Assembly: GCA_963663315.1 (NCBI GenBank)
Contig: OY760176.1
Location: 2,108,001 to 2,172,000 of the forward strand
Direction of reading: 5' to 3'
Origin: G963663315 sp963663315
Lineage (GTDB): Bacteria > Pseudomonadota > Gammaproteobacteria > Arenicellales > Poriferihabitantaceae
Length of the DNA: 64,000 bases
Positions 17,026 to 25,760 of this stretch are shown piece by piece (the first letter of the stretch is position 1; each line of letters opens with the position of its first letter). The notes beneath the pieces were generated by a model. That model was not told the origin of the DNA and ran no database searches. It saw only the letters and a list, made by a program, of their open reading frames with translations. Made by a program: the position numbers and the translations under genes.

Positions 17026-19565
17026 ACCGCAAGAATTTTCTCCTTGCGTTCTTGTATTTCCTGTGTCTGGTTGGTCTGGTCCTGATTTTCCAGTCGGCCA
17101 GGAATATAGTTTCCCTGGAAGATATTGACGACCACGGAAGCCTGGTATTCAACACACTGGTTGTCACCTGGTTGCTGATCTGGATGGCAGTCGGTCGATT
17201 GCTTGCACATTTCCGCCTGAGATATCTGGGTCTCTGGGGGGCAGCCATTCATGCTTTGTACATTTACAGTGAAATGCTGTACCAGCAAACATTAAGCCTT
17301 TCACTGAGTCCTGCCGTTCTGGTGAGCCTGGCAGGGATTGGCATCGTATTGCTGCCGCTGGCATCACGTTTTACCCGATTTCTTGCACTGCCGCTGTTCA
17401 TGGTTGTCACCATCGTGCTGGTCAGCTTCCCTCTGGTGAACATAGGAAACTTCTGGTTGACCGGAACATCAATTGATTCCGAGTCAATTCATGCAATCCT
17501 TCAGACCAATTTATCCGAACTCCTGCAGTTTCTTGGTGACAGCTACTCCACTGTTCGGTTAATAGTTGTTTTTGGTTCTATCGCGTTGTGTATCGGGTTA
17601 ATTTCCTGGAAACTGACAACCGTCGTTGCCGCCCCTTTTGCAGCTGGGCTGGGTCTTCTGCTCTTGCTGCCGACTGTTGTAAATGTATCCAAGGTTCCCG
17701 ATTACCTGTATACATTTGGTTACTGGAAAGACGCTTCAATCGAAAACGACAAAGTACACAGGGCCTGGCGGGATCTCGAAACAAAAAGAGAGGCGATGGT
17801 CACGGGTTATGAATTAGGTCGTACCCCGGGCGGGGACCGGGTGACCGTTCTGGTGATTGGAGAATCCCATAACAAACAGCACATGTCCCTGTATGGATAT
17901 CCACGCGATACAACACCTGCACTGGGCCGGCGGACCAGGGATGAGAATCTGATTGTGTTTGAAAACGCCTGGTCCAACCATACCCATACAAACCCCACTC
18001 TTACCCTTGCGCTGACTGAAGCGAACCAGTACAACGGGAGAAGATGGACTGCCGCGCCGTCGCTGTTTGCCGTCACCCGTCGGGCAGGTATTGCAACTTA
18101 TTGGATAAGCAACCAACAAAAATCCGGCGCCTTCGATAGCCATGTGGCGCTACTTTCCAGGGAATCCGATAACGTTGTTTTCATCAACAACAGGATTGGT
18201 ACACGCACCACCAACCCGGACAAACAGGACGAAGTCCTGATTCCCTACTTGCAGGATGCGCTGGGGCAGCCCGGCGAAAAGCTGATAGTCGTTCATTTAT
18301 ACGGTAATCATGGGAATTACTGTTTACGATACCCGGAATCATGGGAAGCTTATACTGGAAAACTCAAGATATCCACATTTGGACAAGCGAACGCAACCAC
18401 CCGCCTTGAGGCAGTGAATTGCTACGATAGCAGTATCCGATATAACGATCATATACTGGACCGGATATTCAACAGCCTGAATAAATCTGACATCCCGGCA
18501 TCTGTGTTTTATTTTGCGGATCATTCCGAGGAGATTTTCGAGGGCAAAGCGCATAACTCGGGTAATTTTGATTTTGCCATGTCCGATATCCCCGTAGTTT
18601 TTGCGGCTTCGGATTCATGGAAAAAGAAATTCTCCGGCCAGTGGGAGCAGTTGGTCAATAACAGAAAGAAAATATTTACCAATGACCTGGTTTTCGAAAC
18701 CGTGCTGGGATTGATGGGACTGGAAAGCATCGGTATTGACACAAAAAATGACCTGGGATCTGAAGATTATGAGGGCGTTTTTGCCCCTGAAACCCTGCAT
18801 GGAAAAGTAAATCTGAAGGACAAAAGAAATTACCTCCTGTGGCAACGAACCAATGCTGACCTTGTAAAGGAAAACAATCTTGGAACCCGCCTGTTGCCCC
18901 ACCGGGTCAATACTCTCGGCAAGATGCTTGAGATACACAGGGCCGGAATACGCTCATTTGAGATTGATGCCCTCTTCCGTCGCACGGACGGGGGTGGATA
19001 CTTTGAGGTCGGACACGATCAGGAAGTGATGACCGGTATGTCTCTGGAAAGCTATCTGGAACAAATACCTCAGGACTTCGAGAAAATCTGGCTGGATATA
19101 AAGAATGCCACTACAGCCACAATTCCGGAAATAAACAAACGACTACTTGAACTTGATGAAAATACCGGATTGAAAAACAGGGTCATAATTGAGACCAGTA
19201 ACAAATCAGCGTCGCCTTCGCTATTGTCTGAAAGCGGTTTTCATCTGTCTTATTATCTACCCACCAAAGAAACCCTGGTTGCTATGGGTGAGGACCACGA
19301 AGCCAGGCGGAAGCTGGCGACAAAACTCGCCGGTATTGCCGAAAAGCAGGATGCCAGCGCAGTTTCATTTGATCTGCAATTGTACGGATTTGTCAAAGAT
19401 TACCTTGAGCCGGAACTGCGCCCACAAACCGTTTACCATACATGGTCTTTCGAAAACTCATTCAGAAATCCCGCTTTGCTGGAGGATATACAGAAACAGG
19501 ACTATTTTCATGACCGGGCAGTCAAGACAATTCTGCTACCCTGGGTTTCACCTTTCTCCCTCTGA
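17022..19565 (+). CDS. Phosphoethanolamine transferase (EptA/CptA-like) with fused C-terminal phosphodiesterase-like domain
   Basis: Inner-membrane enzyme that would move phosphoethanolamine from phosphatidylethanolamine to lipid A, core or another glycan. About five hydrophobic helices fill residues 1-220. The periplasmic sulfatase-fold domain follows, with VLVIGESHNKQHMSLYGY (metal ligand Glu), SNHTHTNPTLTLALT (catalytic Thr region), HLYGNHGNYCLRYP and YFADHSEE metal-binding motifs. At 847 residues it is about 300 longer than EptA. The extra part, from about residue 600, reads LLPHRVNTLGKMLE, FEIDALFR, FEVGHD, KIWLDIKN and NRVIIETSN, which looks like a glycerophosphodiesterase/PLC-type TIM barrel. 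The start is a TTG overlapping the dgkA-remnant stop; no ATG is available. The fusion is unusual and its second activity is inferred. Confidence 0.8.
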   Translation: MNRKNFLLAFLYFLCLVGLVLIFQSARNIVSLEDIDDHGSLVFNTLVVTWLLIWMAVGRLLAHFRLRYLGLWGAAIHALYIYSEMLYQQTLSLSLSPAVLVSLAGIGIVLLPLASRFTRFLALPLFMVVTIVLVSFPLVNIGNFWLTGTSIDSESIHAILQTNLSELLQFLGDSYSTVRLIVVFGSIALCIGLISWKLTTVVAAPFAAGLGLLLLLPTVVNVSKVPDYLYTFGYWKDASIENDKVHRAWRDLETKREAMVTGYELGRTPGGDRVTVLVIGESHNKQHMSLYGYPRDTTPALGRRTRDENLIVFENAWSNHTHTNPTLTLALTEANQYNGRRWTAAPSLFAVTRRAGIATYWISNQQKSGAFDSHVALLSRESDNVVFINNRIGTRTTNPDKQDEVLIPYLQDALGQPGEKLIVVHLYGNHGNYCLRYPESWEAYTGKLKISTFGQANATTRLEAVNCYDSSIRYNDHILDRIFNSLNKSDIPASVFYFADHSEEIFEGKAHNSGNFDFAMSDIPVVFAASDSWKKKFSGQWEQLVNNRKKIFTNDLVFETVLGLMGLESIGIDTKNDLGSEDYEGVFAPETLHGKVNLKDKRNYLLWQRTNADLVKENNLGTRLLPHRVNTLGKMLEIHRAGIRSFEIDALFRRTDGGGYFEVGHDQEVMTGMSLESYLEQIPQDFEKIWLDIKNATTATIPEINKRLLELDENTGLKNRVIIETSNKSASPSLLSESGFHLSYYLPTKETLVAMGEDHEARRKLATKLAGIAEKQDASAVSFDLQLYGFVKDYLEPELRPQTVYHTWSFENSFRNPALLEDIQKQDYFHDRAVKTILLPWVSPFSL

Positions 19566-19600
19566 CTGACTCTACCCAATAGAAAGGCAAATTTGATCCG

Positions 19601-19957
19601 ATGACCCTGTACAATAGAATATATGACGTGGTGAAAAGAATACCGGCTGGCAATGTGACCAGCTATGGGCGAATCGCCAGGATGGTGGGGTGTTCCGCTC
19701 GTCAGGTCGGCTATGCCATGGCTGCCACCCCGGCACATGAAGATATCCCCTGGCACAGAGTGATCAACGGCAAGGGAGAGATAAGCGCACGCAAGCAAGG
19801 GGATGGTGACCACCAGCAAAGAATAATGCTGATCGATGAAGGAGTCGTGTTTGACAAAAATGATCGAATTGATTTTGAGCGGTTCGGCTGGATTGAAGCG
19901 GAATTTCCATTGGCAGACGAAGAATGGATGCTTGTGCAAGACACCGATCATTCCTGA
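19601..19957 (+). CDS. Alkyltransferase-like protein (ATL), MGMT fold without the acceptor Cys
   Basis: Small DNA-binding protein of the O6-alkylguanine transferase fold. NVTSYGRIARMVGCSARQVGYAM is the DNA-binding helix region, with the Arg finger in the SARQVG helix. The active-site motif that reads PCHR in methyltransferases is PWHR here (Trp51), so the protein cannot accept alkyl groups. Known ATL proteins (Atl1, E. coli YbaZ) bind alkylated guanines and call in nucleotide excision repair. At 118 residues it has the expected compact size. It starts 35 bases after the transferase gene and ends 30 bases before pdxA. Confidence 0.9.
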   Translation: MTLYNRIYDVVKRIPAGNVTSYGRIARMVGCSARQVGYAMAATPAHEDIPWHRVINGKGEISARKQGDGDHQQRIMLIDEGVVFDKNDRIDFERFGWIEAEFPLADEEWMLVQDTDHS

Positions 19958-19987
19958 CCCGCCGGCATGCAACGGTAACATTCAACC

Positions 19988-20986
19988 ATGTCTGATCGAC
20001 AAATTGTAATCAGTAGTGGCGAACCGGCGGGTATCGGACCTGATATCGTCATCCAGGCGCTGCAACACCCGATATCCGGTCGTCTTGCCGTAACCGGCGA
20101 CCCGGACCTGATTCGTAAGCGGGCAAGTCAACTGGGGATCGATATGGAAATATCCCTGATCAATGACAAATCATCGATCGATTCCCATGAACCCGGTCGT
20201 ATCCAGGTGATACCGGTATCATTATCGGCGCCGGTGACAGCCGGAGAACTGAATCCGGATAACAGCCAGTATGTAATTGATTGCATCGACAAGGCGGTAG
20301 ACATGTGTCTGGATAAGCGCTATCAGGCAATGGTCACCGCCCCTGTGCATAAAGGCGTTATCAATGATGGGGGAATCCGGTTTTCCGGTCACACGGAATG
20401 GATTGCAGAACGAACCCGATCCGCTCAGCCGGTCATGATGCTGGCCAGCGATTCGCTGCGAGTCTGCCTTGCAACAACGCATTTGCCTTTGCATCAAGTA
20501 CCGCAGAACATTACCCGTCACGGTATCGAAGCGGTTATTGAAGTGATGAACTCCGGTATTTCAACATTGTATGGCATTCCCGCTCCGGTGATTGGCGTGT
20601 GTGGATTAAATCCCCATGCAGGGGAAGGTGGTCACCTTGGAACAGAGGAAACCACGATTATCGAGCCAGTCCTGAACAGATTACGGCATAAAGGGCTGAA
20701 CCTGGTCGGCCCCTTGCCCGCAGATACGGCTTTCACCCAACATGTTTTAAGCACTCTTGATGGAGTGCTTGCGATGTATCATGACCAGGGGCTGCCAGTG
20801 ATCAAGCACAGTGGGTTCGGCACAGTGGTCAATGTGACACTGGGTCTGCCGATTATCCGCACATCGGTAGACCATGGTACCGCTCTTGATCTTGCAGGAC
20901 TCGGCAGTGCCAGTGAAACCAGCTTGCTGTGCGCGATAAACCTTGCACTGAATTTCGTCGGTCAGGCGCGAACGGCCAGCAGGTGA
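19988..20986 (+). CDS. pdxA: 4-hydroxythreonine-4-phosphate dehydrogenase
   Basis: Oxidises 4-phosphohydroxythreonine in the DXP-dependent pathway of pyridoxal phosphate synthesis. Family marks: SSGEPAGIGPDIV at the N-terminus, HTEWIA with a substrate/metal His, GLNPHAGEGGHLGTEE with the zinc-binding His, and AMYHDQGLPVIKH with the third metal His. The 332 residues match the family. It is followed after 4 bases by rsmA, the common pdxA-rsmA order in gammaproteobacteria; surA, often upstream, is absent. Confidence 0.96.
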   Translation: MSDRQIVISSGEPAGIGPDIVIQALQHPISGRLAVTGDPDLIRKRASQLGIDMEISLINDKSSIDSHEPGRIQVIPVSLSAPVTAGELNPDNSQYVIDCIDKAVDMCLDKRYQAMVTAPVHKGVINDGGIRFSGHTEWIAERTRSAQPVMMLASDSLRVCLATTHLPLHQVPQNITRHGIEAVIEVMNSGISTLYGIPAPVIGVCGLNPHAGEGGHLGTEETTIIEPVLNRLRHKGLNLVGPLPADTAFTQHVLSTLDGVLAMYHDQGLPVIKHSGFGTVVNVTLGLPIIRTSVDHGTALDLAGLGSASETSLLCAINLALNFVGQARTASR

Positions 20987-20990
20987 TGCC

Positions 20991-21767
20991 TTGAGCAAAC
21001 CCGTTCCACGCAAACGATTCGGTCAGCATTTTCTGACCGATTCACAGGTTCTGGACAGAATAATCCGGGCGTTTTCGCCCCAAAGCAATCAGGTGATCCT
21101 GGAAATTGGCCCCGGCACGGGCGTGTTGACCGAAATGCTGCTGGAGCATGTCGATCATCTTGTTGCGGTTGAACTGGACCGCGATCTGGCTGCGTTGCTC
21201 AACCAGAAGTTTGACCCGGGGAAATTGACCGTGATCCAGCAGGATGTGCTGACGCTGGACATCGAATCGCTGTTTTCCGGATACGCAAACCGGCAGAAAA
21301 TCAGAATCATAGGCAATCTTCCCTACAACATATCGACCCCGCTGTTATTTCACCTGATCGATCACGCAGGATTCATCAATGACATGATGTTCATGCTGCA
21401 AAAGGAAGTGGCTATGAGATTGTCTGCCGGTCCTGATAATAAACACTACGGTCGCCTGTCGGTCATGTCCGGTCTGGCGTTGCAATGCGAATGTCTGTTC
21501 GATGTCGGCCCCGAATCCTTTACCCCCCCTCCGCAAGTCAATTCGACTGTGTTAAGACTTTATCCGGAGTCGATATCCCATCGCATTGACGATAGCCGCA
21601 GACTGAACAACATTGTCAGACAGGCCTTTTCTCAACGTCGCAAAACCCTGAAAAATTCATTGAAAAATCTGGTTTCCGAACCCCAGTTTTTAAATGCAGA
21701 CATCGATTCATCCCTGAGAGCCGAAAAATTAAGCGTTGAGCAGTTTATTGCTCTCTCAAATGCGTGA
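20991..21767 (+). CDS. rsmA: 16S rRNA A1518/A1519 N6-dimethyltransferase RsmA (KsgA)
   Basis: Adds four methyl groups to two adjacent adenines near the 3' end of 16S rRNA in late 30S assembly. KRFGQHFLTDSQVLDRI opens the protein, then the SAM-binding EIGPGTGVLTEMLL, VELDRD and the NLPYNIS catalytic motif. A TTG at 20991 is the start: the nearby ATG at 20986 runs into a stop after two codons. Length is 258 residues, slightly short of the usual 270, but the C-terminal domain is present. It ends converging on plsC. Confidence 0.96.
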   Translation: MSKPVPRKRFGQHFLTDSQVLDRIIRAFSPQSNQVILEIGPGTGVLTEMLLEHVDHLVAVELDRDLAALLNQKFDPGKLTVIQQDVLTLDIESLFSGYANRQKIRIIGNLPYNISTPLLFHLIDHAGFINDMMFMLQKEVAMRLSAGPDNKHYGRLSVMSGLALQCECLFDVGPESFTPPPQVNSTVLRLYPESISHRIDDSRRLNNIVRQAFSQRRKTLKNSLKNLVSEPQFLNADIDSSLRAEKLSVEQFIALSNA

Positions 21768-21801
21768 ATGAATGGCTCCCCCCACCGTACCCCCCACCAC
21801 A

Positions 21802-22584
21802 TCAGCCGTCGCCTGACGGCTCGACTTCTGTGACTCCCCCTCGGGGGGGGAGTGATGATCGGTTTCTCCCCACCAGATTCTTCTGCTTCGATACGATCCA
21901 TTCCTCCACTTCCCGGTTGATCTGGCGCGCTTTCTTGCCACTGCTTAAAATCACCGGACCGATCACGACATCAATCGTCCCTGGATATTTCAGGAAACTA
22001 TTTTTGGGCCAGAACAGTCCCGCATTGTGGGCAACCGGCACCACCGGATAGCCTGATTTTGCAGCAATCATCGCACCCCCGACCTGAAATTTTCCCATCT
22101 CACCTGGGTTTCCGCGTGTCCCTTCGGGAAAGATAACCAGCCAGCGACCTTCCTTCAGCCTGATCACGCCCTCTTTTACCAGGGTATCGAGTGCCCGGAT
22201 TTTCTTCGAACGATCAATCGCAATCGGCCGGTTCAGGGCCAAACCCCATCCAAAAATCGGGATCCACAGCAATTCCTTTTTCAATAAATAGGATTGTGCC
22301 GGGAAAATCAACTGAAAACCCAGCGTTTCCCATGCGGACTGGTGGTTCGATATGACAATGGCGGGGGTTGTGGGGATATTCTCCGCCCCTGATACGCGAT
22401 AGTGAGTACCGCAAAGTATTCCAAGTGTCCAGATATTGAACCTGGCCCATAGTCCAATCACTTTGGCGCGAGTCAGTGGAGGCAATGCAAAACACATCAA
22501 TGCGAGCAAACAAACGACGACCGAACTCAGTATCTGACCTGCAAAGTAGAACAGGGATCTGAAGAACAACAAACCTGTTTTCAT
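21802..22584 (-). CDS. plsC: 1-acyl-sn-glycerol-3-phosphate acyltransferase
   Basis: Membrane enzyme that acylates lysophosphatidic acid to phosphatidic acid in phospholipid synthesis. One or two N-terminal hydrophobic helices (about 5-60) precede the acyltransferase motifs: NHQSAWET (motif I with Glu in place of the usual Asp, seen in this subgroup), LNRPIAIDR, FPEGTRG (motif III) and VPVAHNAG (motif IV). Only the first ~240 residues resemble the family. The last 20 or so (SLPPRGGVTEVEPSGDG) are encoded by a hairpin repeat that has grown into the 3' end. It belongs to the same-strand run from glyQ. Confidence 0.92.
   Translation of the reverse strand: MKTGLLFFRSLFYFAGQILSSVVVCLLALMCFALPPLTRAKVIGLWARFNIWTLGILCGTHYRVSGAENIPTTPAIVISNHQSAWETLGFQLIFPAQSYLLKKELLWIPIFGWGLALNRPIAIDRSKKIRALDTLVKEGVIRLKEGRWLVIFPEGTRGNPGEMGKFQVGGAMIAAKSGYPVVPVAHNAGLFWPKNSFLKYPGTIDVVIGPVILSSGKKARQINREVEEWIVSKQKNLVGRNRSSLPPRGGVTEVEPSGDG
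21804..21853. repeat. Paired hairpin repeat at the rsmA/plsC convergent junction
   Basis: Two perfect hairpins in tandem: AGCCGTC-GCCT-GACGGCT (21804-21821) and ACTCCCCC-TCGGG-GGGGGAGT (21833-21853). Further C-runs lie at 21778-21796. The layout is that of a REP/MITE-like dispersed intergenic element, which may also end transcription from both sides. It lies inside the plsC frame and supplies its C-terminal codons. Confidence 0.6.
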
Positions 22585-22625
22585 TTCTCACTGGCGCCCT
22601 GGCGCCGGGCGTTGATTTTAGTCAC

Positions 22626-23207
22626 TCAAGCGGAAATCGGAGTCAGTATGTGATCAACGAAAGAAGCCAGATCACTGAATCGTGGCACCCGGCCAAATTT
22701 TTCCTGCCACTCGCTGGATTCAAGTTTCTTCAGTGTGCCGAGGCCTTTACCGGTCTCGACCAGAACCGGCCTGGCTCCTGCGGATTGCGCCGCCTGTAAG
22801 TCACGCAATGAATCTCCTACTGCGTAAACGCCATTCAAATTACATTTCAGGCGTTGTGCCAGCTCTAGCAGCATTCCCGGTTTTGGTTTCCTGCATTCGC
22901 AACCATGTTCATCGCTATGCGGACAGAAAAACAATGCGCTGATCTCTCCACCAAAACGACTCAGTTCATCCAGCATTTTCTGATGGATCCGGTTCAGGGT
23001 ATTGACCGAATAATATCCTCGCGAGATTCCTGACTGGTTGGTTACAATCACAATCTGATAATCCTGCCTGCATAACCGGGCAATCGCTTCAAGGCTGCCG
23101 GGAATCGCAACCCACTGTTCAGGTGATCGGATGTGAACATCTGAATCCTGGTTAATCACGCCATCACGGTCCAGCACGATCAGTTTGCGGTTTTCCACGT
23201 CTTTCAA
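22626..23207 (-). CDS. gmhB: D-glycero-beta-D-manno-heptose-1,7-bisphosphate 7-phosphatase
   Basis: HAD-superfamily phosphatase that removes the C7 phosphate in the ADP-heptose pathway for LPS inner core. IVLDRDGVIN carries the nucleophile and acid Asp residues, VTNQSGISRG is motif II, CPHSDEHGCECRKPKPGML holds the four-residue zinc site and motif III Lys, and VGDSLRDLQAA is motif IV. The open frame extends to 23288 and would overlap the gene before it. A TTG at 23207 (preceded by GGAAGG) or a GTG at 23198 gives about 10 residues before the LDRDG motif, as in relatives, so I favour one of these. It lies between the MazG-like gene and plsC. Confidence 0.9.
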   Translation of the reverse strand: MKDVENRKLIVLDRDGVINQDSDVHIRSPEQWVAIPGSLEAIARLCRQDYQIVIVTNQSGISRGYYSVNTLNRIHQKMLDELSRFGGEISALFFCPHSDEHGCECRKPKPGMLLELAQRLKCNLNGVYAVGDSLRDLQAAQSAGARPVLVETGKGLGTLKKLESSEWQEKFGRVPRFSDLASFVDHILTPISA

Positions 23208-23220
23208 ACTTCCTTCCCCA

Positions 23221-23583
23221 TCAATCGACTGTATCCGGTACGGAATCATCACTGGCTTGTGAAAAATCAGACACCCGAATCCGGCCATCGATTATTTTGC
23301 TTTTCCTTTGATTGACTTTCTGCATTTTCTGCCAGAACGCATGATTCAGATCAAAATCCGCAGCGATCGCATTGCCCAGCAACAGTATCAACAGGTCCGC
23401 ACATTCCTCGGCCAGTTCTTCCTTCGATTTTCCCTTGCTGACACAAGCAGAAATTTCTCCGAGTTCCTCTGCCATCAGCGCGATCCGATATACCATCTCT
23501 TCGCCACCGGTTTCGTTAAACCGGTGTTTCCGATGGAATCCACGTACCTCGTCCATCATTTGGGTAAATGAATCCCTTTTCAT
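23221..23583 (-). CDS. MazG-like nucleotide pyrophosphohydrolase family protein
   Basis: Small alpha-helical protein of the all-alpha NTP pyrophosphatase (MazG/dUTPase-like) superfamily. ALMAEELGEIS and EELAEECADLLILLLGNA give the EExxE...ExxD metal-binding pattern of the family. From the ATG at 23583 it has 120 residues. That ATG overlaps the glyS stop as ATGA, so translation is probably coupled. The substrate is not known; house-cleaning of modified or non-canonical nucleotides is the family theme. Its place between glyS and gmhB is unusual, because those genes are often direct neighbours. Confidence 0.75.
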   Translation of the reverse strand: MKRDSFTQMMDEVRGFHRKHRFNETGGEEMVYRIALMAEELGEISACVSKGKSKEELAEECADLLILLLGNAIAADFDLNHAFWQKMQKVNQRKSKIIDGRIRVSDFSQASDDSVPDTVD

Positions 23584-25760
23584 GCTTTGATCCTGATTTT
23601 CGAAATATCCGCCACTCCCAGAAAACACTGACGAATCCTGGCCAGCAGCAATAATCTGTTATTGCGAATGGTTTTATCCGGGTGCATGACCATAACGTTG
23701 TCGAAAAACTGATCCACCGGATCTTTCAATTCAGCCAGTTGGGCAAGGCCACCTGCATAGTCGTTTGACTGGAAACACGAGTGCACCCGGTCACCGACCT
23801 GATTGAACATGACTGCCAGATTTTTCTCCGCCTGATCGTAAACAGGGCGCCGGTCGAAATCCTGTGCTTCAATCTTCACATCGCTCTTCGACAGTATTCT
23901 GGTGATCCGCTTGTTGGCCGAAGCCAGAGATTGTGCAGCACTTGTGTTGTCGTTGAAAAAAGTATGGATTGCTTCGATACGCCGCGCGAAATCCATAGGT
24001 TGGGTCGGCGCAGGTCTGGCGGCGGATACGGCCGCGTACTCATCGGCGCTGTAGCCCTGTAATTCGAAATAACCTTTGGAACGCTCCATGGTGAAATCAT
24101 ACACTTCGTCGGTCAATCCTGCACCCTTCAACTTCCTGAAGATACGGGACTCCCTGGAGCCCTGCTTTGGAGGTGGGTCATCCGGCCTGCGCGGATGGTG
24201 TTTCGATGTTTCCTCATAGAGTGCACGCAGATCAAGATTGAGCTGATTTTCGACAATGATCCTGAACACCCCGAGTGCCGCCCTGCGCAGTGCAAACGGG
24301 TCCTTGTCCCCACTCGGCGCTTCACCACAACCGAACAGTGCAACCAGAGTGTCAACCCGGTCAGCCAGGGCGACGCATATCGCGACCGGATCAGACGGCA
24401 CCGTGTCTGCGGCAGTTCGCGGCTTGTAATGTGCTTCGATCGCATCGGCAATGGATTTCCCGTAGCCTTGATTGTCGGCATAGTATCTGCCGACCGTGCC
24501 CTGTAATTCCGGGAACTCGCCGACCAGATCGGTAACCAGATCCGCCTTGCAAAGTTCGGCAACCAATTTCACGTCTTCTGGATCAACATTGAGTTGCCCT
24601 GCAATAAATTCGCTTATTGACTTGATACGCCTGACTTTGTCATAAATTGAACCGACCTGATTGTGAAACAACACCCCGTTTAAATCCTTGACTCTGTTTT
24701 TCAATGGGATTTTCTGATCAGTCTGCCAGAAAAACCGGGCATCGGACAGTCTCGCCCGCAATACCCGTTCATTACCCTGTCGTACCCGTTTCGGGGATTT
24801 GCTATTTATGTTGCTTATCGTAACGAACACGGGTACCAGCTTGTTGCGGTCATCAACCAAATGAAAATATTTCTGATGACCCGCCATGGTGGAGATCAAA
24901 ACTTCTTCGGGCAATTCCAGGAACTGCCTGTCAAACTCCCCAGCCAAGGCAACCGGCCATTCCACCAGACTGGTCACTTCATCCAGCAGACCCTGCTGGA
25001 TCACGATCCTCGCACCGGCCTTGCTGGCGAGCCGTGTCGCCTGCCTTTTGATGATGGCTTGACGTTCATCGTAGTCTGCAATAACCCGGCCATCGGTTTT
25101 CAGCAATTTGAGATATTGATCGGCAGAAGGTATCTCAAGATGGCCAGCGCTGTGAAAGCGATGCCCTCTTGTCGTCCGACCGGATTCAAGTCCCAGCGCT
25201 TCAACCCGCACCAGGTCGCTGCCATGCAATGCAAGCAGCCAGTGAACAGGCCTGACAAATTCCGCTTCATTTTCGCCCCACCTCATTCTTTTCGGAATGG
25301 GTAAGGACTGGATGCTCTGATTCAGACACCGGGTCACAACCTCATCCAGCCTGCTCCCTGCCAGCCTTTTTTCAAATACCAGCCATGCGCCCTTTTCGGT
25401 TTGCCTGGTCTTAAGTGCAGACAGCGGAACACCACAGGATCTGGCGAAACCTTGTGCAGCACGAGTCGCCGCCCCATGTTCATCGTAGGCAGCCTGCAAC
25501 GCAGGGCCTCGAATCGTATCTACCCGGTCGGGTTGCCTCTCCAGCACATTCCTGACCGCGACCGCCAGACGTCGAGGGGTCGCATACCATTTCATATTAT
25601 CCGGATTGTCTTCAACCAACCCTTCGGCGATCAATCCCTGATAAAAGGTCGCGGAAAACGATTGGGCAAGACCTTTCAGCGCCTTCGGCGGTAACTCTTC
25701 GGTACCGAGCTCGATCAGCAGCCACTTTCTTGCGGCAGAGGAGTTTTTCCCACTCGACAC
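23580..25760 (-). CDS. glyS: Glycine--tRNA ligase beta subunit
   Basis: Large subunit of the bacterial alpha2beta2-type glycyl-tRNA synthetase, needed for tRNA binding. It opens LLIELGTEELPPKALKGLAQSF, the family signature, and contains the HRFHSAG and STMAGHQKYFHL blocks and a C-terminal anticodon-binding/DALR-like domain with FFDNVMVMHPDKTIRNNRL. At 726 residues it is slightly longer than the roughly 690 of E. coli. The start is a GTG whose G is the last base of the glyQ stop (TAGTG), so the two subunits are translationally coupled. Confidence 0.97.
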   Translation of the reverse strand: MSSGKNSSAARKWLLIELGTEELPPKALKGLAQSFSATFYQGLIAEGLVEDNPDNMKWYATPRRLAVAVRNVLERQPDRVDTIRGPALQAAYDEHGAATRAAQGFARSCGVPLSALKTRQTEKGAWLVFEKRLAGSRLDEVVTRCLNQSIQSLPIPKRMRWGENEAEFVRPVHWLLALHGSDLVRVEALGLESGRTTRGHRFHSAGHLEIPSADQYLKLLKTDGRVIADYDERQAIIKRQATRLASKAGARIVIQQGLLDEVTSLVEWPVALAGEFDRQFLELPEEVLISTMAGHQKYFHLVDDRNKLVPVFVTISNINSKSPKRVRQGNERVLRARLSDARFFWQTDQKIPLKNRVKDLNGVLFHNQVGSIYDKVRRIKSISEFIAGQLNVDPEDVKLVAELCKADLVTDLVGEFPELQGTVGRYYADNQGYGKSIADAIEAHYKPRTAADTVPSDPVAICVALADRVDTLVALFGCGEAPSGDKDPFALRRAALGVFRIIVENQLNLDLRALYEETSKHHPRRPDDPPPKQGSRESRIFRKLKGAGLTDEVYDFTMERSKGYFELQGYSADEYAAVSAARPAPTQPMDFARRIEAIHTFFNDNTSAAQSLASANKRITRILSKSDVKIEAQDFDRRPVYDQAEKNLAVMFNQVGDRVHSCFQSNDYAGGLAQLAELKDPVDQFFDNVMVMHPDKTIRNNRLLLLARIRQCFLGVADISKIRIKA

